Shown here: positions 35,640-54,359 of the stretch, one piece after another
Numbering within the stretch: the first letter of the stretch is position 1
Layout: each line of letters begins with the position of its first letter
The notes under the pieces: generated by a model
Databases searched by the model: none
What the model saw: the letters and a program-made list of their open reading frames with translations, nothing else
Told to the model about the DNA's origin: nothing
Program-made: the position numbers and the translations under genes
Assembly: GCA_963978895.1 (NCBI GenBank)
Contig: OZ022243.1
Location: forward strand, 14,920,765 to 14,984,764
DNA from: Erpobdella octoculata
Taxonomy: Eukaryota; Annelida; Clitellata; Hirudinida; Erpobdellidae
Length of the DNA: 64,000 nucleotides
Direction of reading: 5' to 3'

Positions 35640-37379
35640 GTTAGTAAAGAATTAATTAATTAAAAAGTAGAAAATTTATTTCGCAAAGTACGCTTTGTTT
35701 ATAAAAATCCTTAGAACCATGATACATTGGCGAAACTACAATTCAGTTAAGCCGCATTTTTAAAAAAACTCAGCTTTCGCCAAAATCGAGGTTTTGGTCA
35801 ATTGTACCAAGAAAGCGGAGTAGAGTTTAATCTAACATTTTTTTAAATGAGCTATAGCGAAAAACACTGGCGGATTTAGGGGGCACGGGAACCATGTCCC
35901 CACCCAAGAAGGGAAAAGTCGCCTTTTTGATCGGACATTCATTCCTCTAATATCTAATACATATAAAATGGAATGGTACTGTTTAAACCACGGCTGCTAA
36001 CACGCGACCTAATATACACCAGGAGACGATAAAGAAGCAGCTTGTAATTTTGTTAATAAGGTCTGTACACTACATTCGGTCGCGTGTATTATCAAATTAT
36101 CAGGCTTTAAAATCGGCCCAAGATCACAACCGAAGATGAAATAAGATACTGAAATTATGCATTCCATATTATGATTGGCGGACGTTTTACGTCTTTTTTT
36201 CGATTAAGCAGGCACACTTAAAAATTGTAATACATTTTTGAACGTGTGTTGCAGTTACAACTGGAAAAATATTTTGAACATTTGTTGTGGCTTTTTCAAT
36301 CTCTTGTGCCCCTGCATGCATGGCTGGCTGCTGTCGCTGTAGTGATATGTCACTGAAAATGCTAAAGGTTTTAAAATAGTGCCTAAAAAAGTTAGAAGGC
36401 TTAGCGAATCGGTAGCTCACATAGAGACTAAAAAAGAGAGTGAGAGAACCTGCAGAAGTTAGTAAAAAAAAAGTGCCTTTACAGAACTGTAGCCAGATTT
36501 TCATAAGTACGAGGGTGCAAATATTTTAGGGGGCCATGCTTGATGAAGTTTTTTAAAGTCTTTATTTATTTTTAAAAGATACATGAAAACTCGCAGTCGT
36601 GCTTACACACTGTGCTCACTGGCGGGTCTAGACAACTTTTGAGGGAGGGGGCAAGTTTGAGGCAAAATAAACAATGTTAGTACAACTTTCAGAACCTGAA
36701 AGGTTCTATTTTTGAGAAGATATGGGTTCCACTTGACGGGGCTGAAACCCCTTAAAATGTTTTTAATATTTTTGAGAAAATATCTAAGTTTAAAAAAAAT
36801 CGGAAGAAAAATTACAATTACTCTACTCATCACCAGCTATTTTGAGAGGAAAAATGTATAAGTTTTTGAAAACATTGCTGTCATCAGCTTTTTTTGATAA
36901 TAAAAATAGAGAATTTCTTAGAAAATTTTGGGGGAAAATTGCTCCCACTATTCCCCCGGTCATTAGCTTTTTTGAAAGAAAAGATTTTGCATTATGATAA
37001 AAAATGAAAGTGTGGGCCCCATCAACTTATTGCTCCTAAGGTTCTGATGAAATGACGTTCCTGCTTAACATTATTTAAATACCTATCTTTTGGCTTTCAC
37101 GAGCCGTTGTTAAGTTTTGTTTTATTTTTTAATACATCACGTCTAGTTTATAAAAGATTTTGGGAAAAACGCAATAGAATAGCATGAGTATTTAACTTTT
37201 TAATAATTTAATCGTGCATAAAAATTTTTTTAGAAACATTTCATTTTGAAAGAGTATCCTGGCTTGCTTTTTCATAGGCTTTTTAAGTTTTGAATTTGAT
37301 TCCGACGAAGGGGGGCCAAAGTCTATGAACAAAGTGTGATGGTGGGCCATGGCCGGACTGGCCCCCTGGATCCGCCAGT
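35640..37379. other. intron 1 start: AT-rich sequence with isolated hAT-like ends
   Basis: CACTGGCGGATTTAGGGGG at about 35865, GGCGGGTCTAGAC at about 36620 and CTGGATCCGCCAGTG at about 37366 look like stranded hAT termini. I could not pair them through target duplications. I see no coding sequence. Confidence 0.4.
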
Positions 37380-37607
37380 GTATGTGCTTCATGATGCTGC
37401 GACAAATCAAGGTTGTCGCAGCATCCCTTCCAGCGTCTGGTCTCAAAACACTTGCTACTTCTTTTGTCCTTTCAAGGCTCGACTATTGCAACTCAGCTCT
37501 AGTCAGCCTACCCAAATCTTCAACTTGACGACTTCAATCTGTCGTCAATGCAGCTGTCAGGCTTGTGACGAGAGCGCACAAAATGACCATCTTTCTCCTA
37601 TCATCTA
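37380..37607 (+). pseudogene. LINE RT C-terminal fragment
   Basis: A mosaic of frames encodes LSRLDYCNSALVSLPKSS and then VNAAVRLVTRAHK, the conserved region after the RT core of CR1/L2/Jockey-type LINEs. It is cut at 37608 by the start of a hAT relic. Confidence 0.72.
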
Positions 37608-38060
37608 CAGGGGCGCAGCCAGAAATTTTTTCTGGGGGTCCGGGGGAGAAACTGTTTAGTAAGGCGTTTTACTGAAACATTTATAACCCACAAAAGTCAA
37701 AGCTTAACGACAGTTTCAGCAATAATTAGTAATAACATACCATAAGACATTTAGTTTAGAACAGTAAATTACAATATGAAATTCAGCCGACGTTTTTTCT
37801 GCAAAAAATATCGATGACGGTTTCTTCATTAATGTTAAGGTTGCGATTAATAGTCATCTGTGCAAATCCATTTAGCCTTGTCTGGCCCATTGTGGTGCGT
37901 AGATAAGATTTGAGTTCGCGCATCGTTGTAAAGAATCTCTCGGCTGTCGCGGAAGAAAGGGGCAAGTGGTAAAGAGTTTCAGCAGAGTATTTATCTGTGG
38001 GTAGATCAAATAATGACAATATTGCAGAGCATCAACTGCGGTATGTGGCCGCTCTGCCAA
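37608..38060 (-). mobile_element. hAT relic with transposase C-terminus
   Basis: CAGGGGCGCAGCCAG at 37608 is a hAT-like left end. The minus-strand frame 37783-38019 encodes a dimerisation domain (SSATAERFFTTMRELKSYL, then RLNGFAQMTINR). No right end was recognised. Confidence 0.7.
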
Positions 38061-38253
38061 TTGGGTCCTAACTCCTAGCCAAAGTAGGTCGGGTCACAAA
38101 AAAAAAAAGTCAATTAAAAAACGAGTTTTTTAACACAAACTTTAATTTCAAGTACATTTGATTTGGAAATACGAAAAATGTTCAAATTAAGTTTTTTTTA
38201 AGTGAATCATGTATTGTCATCCAATACAAACCTATGCTGAAAATGTTAGCTTC

Positions 38254-39423
38254 CTAGCTAGTCAAAAAGCTGGTACCGTTCTCTGTTCTTGGCTCATCTT
38301 TTTCAGAGTTTTTGCTTGCTGCATTGCTATTGTTGTTCTGGAGAAGTTCATCGCCGTCGTGTTTGTTTTCTTCCAAGCTACAATCGAACGTTTTCTTTTC
38401 ACATTCCAATTCGGCTCTTTCGTCGGTGTCAACTTTCGTATCGTCCAGCGGATCTTTCTTCAAATTATCGCCATCGTCTTTCAAATCAGTGTCTTCTTTT
38501 TTTGTCAAGTTAACTTTGATGTATTTTTCCATTGGAGTTTTGTCCGTTTCTAAATCTTCGGTTGCTTCATCCGAGTCAGATTCGTCACTAAAATCTGACC
38601 CTGAATATTCGGTGCCGTCGTCTGTTATGGAGGCTTCCGTTTCAGAACCTTCGCTGTATGGGTAAAAGCCATAGTTGTTATTGCCATTATTATAATCATC
38701 ATCGTCACTTTCATCCTCATCGTTTTGCATTTCGTTTTCAACATTCTTCTCCTCTTCTTTAGTTTTGTTTTCGACGTCCAAACCGACTGTATCACTGTCA
38801 CCATCTTTGCATGGTTCATCTTGAGCATTTTTACAAGGTTGATTATCATGACCGTTTTTGACAGGCACATCATCATGACCGTATTTGACAGGCTCATCAT
38901 CATGACCATCCCTGCATGGTTAATCTTGAACATCTTTGCATGGTTCATCTTGAACATCTTTGCATGGTTCATCTTGCACATCTTTGCAAGGCTCATTACC
39001 ATGACCATTCTTGCATGGTTCATCTTGTACATTCTTGCATGGTTCATCTTGTACATTCTTGCATGGTTCATCTTGTACATTCTTGCATGGTTCATCTTGT
39101 ACATTCTTGCATGGTTCATCTTGACCGTCTTTTTTGTTTCCGCAATTGTTTGTGTCACCATTGAGGAGTTCAAGAAATTTCTTCCTTTCTTGCTCTGCTG
39201 CTCTGTGTGCTGCTCTGTTTTCCTCCGTCATTTTATTCAGAACCTTCAACAATTGATTTTCTGCTTCGAACTCATACTCTTCTGGATCAAACCAATTGTT
39301 TTCCAATGACGTCCGGAGGCGGTCCACGAGCTCAGACTTTCTTTCTTTATCACTGAGCTCTCGTTTTCTAAGTTCACGCCTCAATTCGAGTATCGAGAAT
39401 TCATCCAATGCTTTCAAAACCAT
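38254..39423 (-). pseudogene. SAP-domain Gag-like protein with octapeptide repeats and acidic tail
   Basis: Starting at ATG 39423, an N-terminal SAP motif (ILELRRELRKRELSDKERKS) closely resembles that of gypsy element 1. After about 90 residues come repeated 8-residue units (QDEPCKNV and variants, 24-bp period, about 38820-39120). A very acidic, low-complexity tail runs to 38254. One in-frame TAA at 38920-38922 splits an otherwise continuous frame of about 390 codons. Capsid, zinc knuckle, protease and RT are not seen. It sits behind an LTR and PBS, so it belongs to an LTR element, but the protein architecture is not one I know. Confidence 0.65.
38820..39125 (-). repeat. 24-bp tandem coding repeat
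   Basis: Around ten imperfect copies of GCATGGTTCATCTTG-type units on the + strand, encoding DEPCKN/DEPCKD on the minus strand. Confidence 0.85.
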
Positions 39424-39430
39424 TCTTGAA

Positions 39431-39450
39431 ATCCCACTTCTGATCACCAA
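39431..39450 (-). promoter_or_regulatory. primer-binding site of the SAP element
   Basis: On the minus strand TTGGTGATCAGAAGTGGGAT directly follows the LTR end and lies 8 bp before the ATG. Confidence 0.65.
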
Positions 39451-39586
39451 TGTTACGATATCACCAAATCGTATACTGGGCTCAATAGAATGGTTTTGCA
39501 GTTTTATTGGAAATTAATCAATGAAGCTTAAAAATCCTATTAATCTCTGTCAATGGGAAACCGATCGTAAAATCAGCGATATTGCA
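39451..39586 (-). repeat. short LTR of the SAP element
   Basis: On the minus strand it starts near TGCAATATCGCTGATTTTAC and ends ATATCGTAACA. It is about 136 bp. It is homologous to the 163-bp solo LTR at 51109-51271 and its end resembles the LTR end of gypsy element 1 (3238). Confidence 0.7.
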
Positions 39587-39600
39587 TGAATATATATATA

Positions 39601-40390
<790 letters not shown>

Positions 40391-40629
40391 TATTATTTTT
40401 GTATTTTTAGCTTGTTTTTTTTGCCTCCTCTGGGCGATGGCTGCCCCCTCCCCCCAGAACACGACGTCTAGTTGCGGGGCTGGACACACACTCCAGATTC
40501 TGGTGCCGAACGACTGGTACCAGCAAAAACTGGTCAGTGTGTACGGGTTTTAGACTTAGGTTACATATGTAATTGCCCCCTCTGAAAGTTTGATCTAGTT
40601 GCGCCACTGTACATACATCGGGAGAAAGT

Positions 40630-40950
40630 ATGTTAATCTGGCAAAATGGTTCAATAGTTGTGTTAAACGTAAGAAACATCTACGAAGAAAATTTTTTAAA
40701 TAATTTGGCTTTCGTAACTATTCAAATTTGTATTAAAGAAATTATTTACAAAAATCGCAAAACTGGAAAGTATCGTAAGATGGTGAGCAATTTCATATGG
40801 AATACATGCCATCTGTGGAAACAAATAAATCGTCTTCAGAGTTTTAAACAAACAAAAATAGAACAAACTATCAATTATACTGACCTCCTACGATTTTTGT
40901 ACCATAATTATAACTCACAAATTGTTGTTAAATTAGAAAATCAAAACTGA
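40630..40950 (+). CDS. uncharacterised 106-codon ORF (right copy)
   Basis: Counterpart of the minus-strand ORF at 11040-11360 with the same predicted protein. No function is recognised. Here it lies in intron 1 of the tetraspanin, on the same strand. Confidence 0.2.
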   Translation: MLIWQNGSIVVLNVRNIYEENFLNNLAFVTIQICIKEIIYKNRKTGKYRKMVSNFIWNTCHLWKQINRLQSFKQTKIEQTINYTDLLRFLYHNYNSQIVVKLENQN

Positions 40951-41388
40951 TAGTTACGATGCAGCTTTAAACAAAACATGACGTTTGTTATTAATATATA
41001 AACAAATCAAAAACAAAATTAATGTAGTAAATGTAGTAATGAAATTTATTAAACATTTAAATTAAACGTTGTCGTTTTTAAAAATAAAATGATTGTTTTG
41101 GAAATGCATCAATGTTTTCGAAGAATATGAACCTGCGCTATCAAAACTAAAACTATAGCAGCTTAAAAAATAAAAAAAACTCGTCAGCATTAATTTGATG
41201 AGTTGCAGTGGCGGATTCAGCTATAGGCCCGGAGGAGCGGCCTGCCCCCCTTCTCAAGCGCCCTTGTTGGGTCCTAAACGGCGCCCCTTGGTGCCCCGCT
41301 TTCTATGAACACTGAAATCACAGGTGTTGAAACTAGTGATATTTTATGAATGTGTGCATTAAGTCGCATTACTGGTTATAATGCTATA

Positions 41389-43202
<1,814 letters not shown>

Positions 43203-43297
43203 ATGCTATATAATCCAGCTGATGCAATCACAATGCTGCTCGAGCATGAATATGTATGTGGTGGCGATGCCTGAGACTGTTAAGAATTTATCTCAAA

Positions 43298-44622
43298 CTA
43301 GCAGTGCCCGTAGCGGCTTCGCTCGCATGAAATTAGAGAGTTTGAACCGTGCATCCATAGTAGAGATCATTTTTTTAGGTCTCGGCTCGGCCCGTCGACA
43401 AATTAGCCCAGCCCGTTTTAAAAACCCAAACTCCTGGCCCGGCACAGCCCGTCTGAATTAGGCCCGGCCCATTTTTACAGGCCTAGAAGTTCTATATACT
43501 TGATGAAAAACTTCGGCCCGTCCCACCTTGACCTCAGGTTTGGCCCGGCCAAACTGAAGACCCTAAAATCACTAAAATATCTATATACTTAGTGAAAAGC
43601 CTCGGCCCGTCCCACTTTGATTTAAGGTTTGGCCTGGCCCGTGTGAAGACTCTAAAATAACGGCTTGGCCCGGTCGATGATAAACTGGACTTAGCTACTT
43701 TTAACCGGCACAAAACTTCAAAATACTAATTTTTACATTTATAGCACTTACAGTTTGTGAGTAGCAGCTACTTTAAAAACCAAATAACCCTATTTTCCAC
43801 CCCACATTTGAAGTCCTGGAAACCAAATTTTCAATAAATTGTGAAACCCGTATATCATTATTTTTAGAGTAGAAACTAAATACTAATTTTTACTTCTGTA
43901 ACATTAACAGTTTTTGAGTAGAAGCTACTTTAAAAACCAAAGAACCCAATTTTCCAACCCACATTTGAGGTCCGGGAAACCAAATTTGTAAAAAATGGTG
44001 AAGCACGTATATCTTTATTTTTAGAAAAGAAACTAAATAATAATTTTTACATCTGTGCTATTTACTGTTTTTGAGTAGCAGTTACTATAAAAGAAAATTA
44101 GCCCTATTTTCCACCCCACATTTAAAGTCCTGGAAACCAAATTTTCAAAAAATGCTAAAACACGTGTTTCATTATTTTTGGAGTAGAAACTAAATACTAA
44201 TTTTTACTCCTGTAGCAATAACAGTTTTTGAGTAGAAGCTACTTTAAAAACCAAATAACCCAATTTTCCAACCCACATTTGAGGTCCGGGAAACCGAATT
44301 TTCAAAAAATGGTGAAACACGTATCTTTTTATTTTTCAAAAAGAATCTATATACCAAATTTCAAAATCTCCTCATTTTTGGTTTTCGAGATATACATTGT
44401 TTTAGAAAAAAGTTTGTTTTCCAGTTTTTTCCCCTTAGGAGCAAAATTTTCAAAAATCCTTTCTTAGCGGATGTTTACGCTATAAAAGTAATATAAGTTC
44501 CAAATTTCACGTTCCTAGGATGAGGCGTTTGAGCTCGGCGTTGATTATCAGTCAGTCATCTGTCAGTCAGTCAGTCAGTCAGTCAGTCAGTCAGTCAGGA
44601 CATGTTCTTTTATATATATATA
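43298..44622 (-). mobile_element. Helitron family 2 with known empty site
   Basis: On the minus strand it starts TATATATATAAAAGAACATG (the expected 5' TC is not present) and ends GGGCACTGCTAG at 43298. It lies between A (43297) and T (44623). The left arm has the uninterrupted sequence at 8687/8688. Inside are (CTGA)n near the 5' end and about four copies of a 158-bp unit. It has no Rep or helicase and is 1,325 bp long. Confidence 0.88.
43735..44345 (-). repeat. 158-bp tandem repeat of Helitron family 2
   Basis: GAGTAG landmarks at 43758, 43916, 44073 and 44230 give a spacing of 157-158 bp. Each unit has the AAATAACCC, CCCACATTTGAGG and AAACACGTAT phrases. The same unit occurs at 2.2-3.06, 48.65-49.0, 49.85-50.75 and 59.45-59.75 kb. 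Confidence 0.88.
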
Positions 44623-44811
44623 TTGTCCAAAGTTCAACCGACTCAGCTCTCCAGCCAGTGTCGGATTTCCTCCAACCAGTCAACAATAATATTAAAATAA
44701 CAGCCATGTCTGAATAAACGCAAATCAGGTAATAAATTGTGTGGAGTATCTAGGCCTAAATTGGCAAAAGAATATTATATATTATATATTACATATTATA
44801 TATAAGACATT

Positions 44812-47800
44812 ATAATATATAATATATAATATATAATATATAATATATAATATATAATATATAATATATAATATATAATATATAATATATAATATATAAT
44901 TTATAATATATAATATATAATATATAATATATAATATATAATATATAATATATAATATATAATATATAATATATAATATATAATATATATTATATATTAT
45001 ATATTATATATTATATATTATATATTATATATTATATATTATATATTATATATTATATATTATATATTATATATTATATATTATATATTATATATTATAT
45101 ATTATATATTATATATTATATATGATATATGATATATGATATATGATATATGATATATGATATATGATATATAATATATAATATATAATATATAATATAT
45201 AATATATAATATATAATATATAATATATAATATATAATATATAATATATAATATATAATATATAATATATAATATATAATATATAATATATAATATATAA
45301 TATATAATATATAATATATAATATATAATATATAATATATAATATATAATATATAATATATAATATATAATATATAATATATAATATATAATATATAATA
45401 TATAATATATAATATATAATATATAATATATAATATATAATATATAATATATAATATATAATATATAATATATAATATATAATATATAATATATAATATA
45501 TAATATATAATATATAATATATAATATATAATATATAATATATAATATATAATATATAATATATAATATATAATATATAATATATAATATATAATATATA
45601 ATATATAATATATAATATATAATATATAATATATAATATATAATATATAATATATAATATATAATATATAATATATAATATATAATATATAATATATAAT
45701 ATATAATATATAATATATAATATATAATATATAATATATAATATATAATATATAATATATAATATATAATATATAATATATAATATATAATATATAATAT
45801 ATAATATATAATATATAATATATAATATATAATATATAATATATAATATATAATATATAATATATAATATATAATATATAATATATAATATATAATATAT
45901 AATATATAATATATAGTATATAATATATAATATATAATATATAATATATAATATATAATATATAGTATATAATATATAATATATAATATATAATATATAG
46001 TATATAATATATAATATATAATATATAATATATAATATATAGTATATAATATATAGTATATAATATATAATATATAATATATAATATATAATATATAATA
46101 TATAATATATAATATATAATATATAATATATAATATATAATATATAATATATAATATATAATATATAATATATAATATATAATATATAATATATAATATA
46201 TAATATATAATATATAATATACAATATATAATATATAATATATAATATATAATATACAATATACAATATACAATATACAATATACAATATACAATATACA
46301 ATATACAATATACAATATACAATATACAATATACAATATATAATATATAATATATAATATATAATATATAATATATAATATATAATATACAATATATAAT
46401 ATATAATATATAATATATAATATACAATATACAATATACAATATACAATATACAATATACAATATACAATATACAATATATAATATATAATATATAATAT
46501 ACAATATATAATATATAATATATAATATATAATATACAATATACAATATACAATATACAATATACAATATACAATATACAATATACAATATACAATATAC
46601 AATATACAATATACAATATACAATATATAATATATAATATATAATATATAATATACAATATACAATATACAATATATAATATATAATATATAATATATAA
46701 TATATAATATATAATATATAATATATAATATATAATATATAATATATAATATATAATATATAATATATAATATATAATATATAATATATAATATATAATA
46801 TATAATATATAATATATAATATATAATATATAATATATAATATATAATATATAATATATAATATATAATATATAATATATAATATATAATATATAATATA
46901 TAATATACAATATAAAATATATAATATATAATATACAATATACAATATACAATATACAATATACAATATAAAATATAAAATATACAATATACAATATACA
47001 ATATACAATATACAATATACAATAAAAAATATACAATATACAATATACAATATACAATATACAATATATAATATATAATTTATAATATATAATATATAAT
47101 ATACAATATACAATATACAATATACAATATAAAATATAAAATATAAAATATAAAATATATAATATATAATATATAATATATAATATACAATATACAATAT
47201 AAAATATAAAATATAAAATATAAAATATATAATATATAATATATAATATATAATATATAATATATAATATATAATATATAATATATAATATATAATATAT
47301 AATATATAATATATAATATATAATATATAATATATAATATATAATATATAATATATAATATATAATATATAATATATAATATATAATATATAATATATAA
47401 TATATAATATATAATATATAATATATAATATATAATATATAATATATAATATATAATATATAATATATAATATATAATATATAATATATAATATATAATA
47501 TATAATATATAATATATAATATATAATATATAATATATAATATATAATATATAATATATAATATATAATATATAATATATAATATATAATATATAATATA
47601 TAATATATAATATATAATATATAATATATAATATATAATATATAATATATAATATATAATATATAATATATAATATATAATATATAATATATAATATATA
47701 ATATATAATATATAATATATAATATATAATATATAATATATAATATATAATATATAATATATAATATATAATATATAATATATAATATATAATATATAAT

Positions 47801-48230
47801 ATATAGTATATAATATATAATATATAATATATAATATATAATATATAATATATAGTATATAATATATAATATATAATATATAATATATAGTATATAATAT
47901 ATAATATATAATATATAATATATAATATATAGTATATAATATATAGTATATAATATATAATATATAATATATAATATATAATATATAATATATAATATAT
48001 AATATATAATATATAATATATAATATATAATATATAATATATAATATATAATATATAATATATAATATATAATATATAATATATAATATATAATATATAA
48101 TATATAATATATAATATATAATATATAATATATAATATATAATATATAATATATAATATATAATATATAATATATAATATATAATATATAATATATAATA
48201 TATAATATATAATATATAATTTATAATATA
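44812..48230 (-). repeat. (TATATAA)n heptanucleotide array, right
   Basis: About 3.4 kb of the same 7-bp unit as at 7020-8510, in opposite orientation. It contains an orientation switch (about 44987-45120), seven TATGATA-type units (45121-45168), clusters of TACAATA and TAAAATA units (46.2-47.2 kb) and TATAGTA markers. Minus-strand frames are open over 650 codons (ILYIIYY) only because the repeat has no stops. Confidence 0.95.
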
Positions 48231-51480
<3,250 letters not shown>

Positions 51481-51940
51481 CTAATGTTTCATGTTTGAAA
51501 GTTCTTTTGTTTAACCGTGCAAAAAGCTGAATCTAGCTGACTTGACCATCTTTGTTCTCAAAGTCGCTTCAATGCCCTTATAAACGCTTTAAAGCAGTTA
51601 CCTTCTCAAAAAATGTGTAATTGCTCCCGAACTATGAATTTTTAGTTTAAAGCAAGCAACTTTAATTTTATAATTTTTCACAGATTACCTTTTCAGATTT
51701 ATTGGACAATATTTGAGTAAATTATAAAATAAAATCAATTAAAACTTTTTTTTTAGATTACAGTTTTTTATGTAGAGAGACAAAATTTTTAGGGTTTTCT
51801 TGTTAAATCTTTTATTTTTATATTAACTTCGTCGTCGGTCTTGAAATTTTTAATTTTTTTGCTTGTGGATGAATCTGAGAAATTAATATATTGCTTAATT
51901 TTCTTAAAACAAAACTAGTATTTCTTATTCCAAATTTTAG

Positions 51941-52015
51941 TACGGGTTTCTGATAGCACTTTTAATTGCCATGGAATTTGCTTTGATTGTGTTAACGCTA
52001 GCCGCTCCAGAGAAG
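51941..52015 (+). CDS. tetraspanin, TM3 exon
   Basis: Acceptor CAAATTTTAG, donor GTGAGT. 75 nt, 25 codons, phase 0/0. It encodes YGFLIALLIAMEFALIVLTL then AAPEK, a hydrophobic TM3 with the acidic residue often seen in this helix (E at position 12). It joins in frame to the 35427-35639 exon across a 16.3-kb intron. Confidence 0.82.
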
Positions 52016-52096
52016 GTGAGTCGTCTCTTTGAAATGTTCGAATTCGAATTATACCATCAATTAAATTGATAAATTTAATTTTGTAAGACTAAACAG

Positions 52097-52142
52097 GAAA
52101 TAATGAAACACATGAAAGCAGAATCGATTACATATGAAAGAG
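52097..52142 (+). CDS. tetraspanin, first large-loop exon
   Basis: Acceptor ACTAAACAG, donor GTATTT. 46 nt, starting phase 0 and ending one base into a codon. It encodes EIMKHMKAESITYER, the start of the large extracellular loop. The intron from the previous exon is only 81 bp. Confidence 0.75.
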
Positions 52143-52927
52143 GTATTTGATATTATTCGTTCTTTTGATTGTAATTTTCTTTTTTATTTATCAACAAGCA
52201 TTTTAATAGTAAAAAAATATTTGACTAAAACATAAAATTGAAAGTATGGTATTCTATTTAAACAACTCTAATTATTTTATTTAATATCATAAATTCTTGA
52301 AAAAGATTTTTTGTTTTATTCAGTTTGATCAATTTTATGAATTTTTTCAATATTATTTTGAAGGGCATGTAAAATAATGTTGACAGGAACACGATTTTCC
52401 AAATTGATATCAACTAAGAAATTTCTCACACACAAAATTCTCAACTACTAATCAATCACTCCAAAACAACCCTCACTCGAATTAAAAAGTTCACTAAACC
52501 AAGCTAAAGTTTACCTGTTTTGCTTTATAAATTATTTTTGTTTTTTTTTATATTAAAAGTTTAATGTAAAAATTATGTCAATTTAAAAAATCAATCTCGA
52601 AGAGCAATCGAGTGTACAATATTTTTAAATGCTTTTATTTTACTCCCCTTTCTCTCTGTTTGTCTGTGGTGATCAAATTTTAGAAACAAAAACTCACCCA
52701 CTTTTCGACCACCTAGAGCTCTAAAACTTTCAGGAAAGCTTTATTCTGGATGATAATACATTAATTTAATGTTTCCGACATGAATTAAACTTTAAATCAA
52801 TTAAAATTAATCAAATCAAATTAATTCCTGCCATCTAGCGACTGTTTATTACTTCGTTTGACAACCGGCCACAAAGCTCTGGCGATCGATATTTCGCATC
52901 TAAGTCCAAGTTTGCCATAACGTTTAC

Positions 52928-54007
52928 TAGGGATGTCACGGGTAGTACTTTTTGGTGTTTTCGGGTTCGGGTTTGTGAAACTCAGGTTTTCGAGTTCGGG
53001 TCCGGGTTTGTAGTTTTCAAAAAACCGGGTTCGGGTTCGGGTACTGGCTTATGATTTCAAATTCCTGTATTGATTTTAAATCTACCTAGTGTATGTACAT
53101 ATACAAACAAGAGCGATCAATTCATCCATTGGACATTACACGTATTGAATAAACTCTAACAAGTTATTTTTTTAGCTTTCCAAATAATGTGATTTCTTTG
53201 GCCGAAGGAGGCTTAATTGTTTTATTTCGATCGCGGCTCGGTCCGGCCAGATAATCAGGCGGATTAGTGGTCTATCTTACACACTCACCAATAAAATGAC
53301 CTATTAGTGTTATTTGTTACGCAAAGGTGACAATACAAAACTTGTATGGCTTGCGATTAGTATAATACGTTACCTCTTAAATTATTCTAATTTATTAATT
53401 TTTTTCGCGGCTCGGTCCGGTCGGGTAATCAGGCGGATTAGTGTTCTAGCTTAGATCATTTATAGACTTTGCCAGTTAAAGTTTAGGATTATGCAAGATT
53501 ATCTTTATAACAAAGGGTCTTTGTTATATCAGAAAAACTTTTAGTCTATGAATGAATAAATATAAGGTTATATAACTGAAGTAAAAATTTAGAGTCATGG
53601 CTATCCGCGATTTCTTCGACCGAAGGAGGCTTAATTATTTTAGTTCGTTCGCGGCTCGGTCCGCCTGATAATCAAACGGATTAGTGGTCTAGCTTATACA
53701 ATCACTAATAAATCGGTTCCTAATACTATTTCAAATTTAATAAACTAGAAAAGTTATGAAAACTCTGTTTGTGCTGCTATTTTTAAAACTGGAATAAATA
53801 CTTATTTACTAAAAAAATTTATTTGTTCACAACTCCGAGTTCGGGTATTAGGCTTATGAATTTTCGGGTTCGGGTATCAAGTTTTCACATTTTCGGGTTC
53901 GGGTTCGGGTATCAAATTTTCACACTTTCGGGTTCGAGTTCGGGTATCAGAAAAAGACCGGGTAGTACCGAACTCGGGTTCGGGTTCGGGTACCCGTGAC
54001 ATCCCTA
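52928..54007. mobile_element. 1.08-kb hAT-type element inserted in the Helitron relic
   Basis: Termini TAGGGATGTCACGGGTA (52928) and TACCCGTGACATCCCTA (54007) are perfect inverted complements. The flanks ACGTTTAC and GCGTTTAC match 7 of 8. The paralogous sequence at about 55268 (ATAGCGTTTTCTAATC) lacks the insertion. The ends are rich in GGGTTCGGG repeats, the interior is AT-rich, and no transposase is visible. Confidence 0.83.
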
Positions 54008-54359
54008 GCGTTTACTAATCTAAACATGTAATTTGCTTAGAGGCAAATAAAAGCATTTTTTTAAATTTATTTTTTACCTTTACTTGCTAATGTTGCACAT
54101 TGCATCTGGGTTATTTTTAGAGGCAAATAAAAGCATTTCTTTTTAAAAAATTTTTTATCTTTACTTGTCTGTCAGTCCATCTTTAGCCAACACAAACAAA
54201 CTGGAAGGTTTGCCCAGGCGAGAACATGCCACGTATAATTCTCCGTGAGGAAAGCATGGCGTGCCCAAATCTAAGCCACAAACAGATATCGTTTGGCCTT
54301 GCGACTTAATTATTGTCATTGCGAATGCCAATCTAATTGGAAATTGAAATCATTTGAAT

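Noticed and set aside
35640..35663. Tetraspanin ending at the TAA after VSKELIN
   Set aside because: This would remove TM3 and the large loop; a GTTAGT donor at 35640 and an in-frame TM3 exon make read-through unlikely.
35866..37379. Complete hAT between CACTGGCGG (35866) and CCGCCAGTG (37379)
   Set aside because: The ends look complementary but the outside bases show no target duplication (GCGAAAAA versus TATGTGCT); probably unrelated stranded ends.
38725..39309. Long + strand hydrophobic frame (repeated HILAWFIL)
   Set aside because: It is the antisense of the DEPCKN coding repeat. The SAP motif and LTR/PBS support the minus strand.
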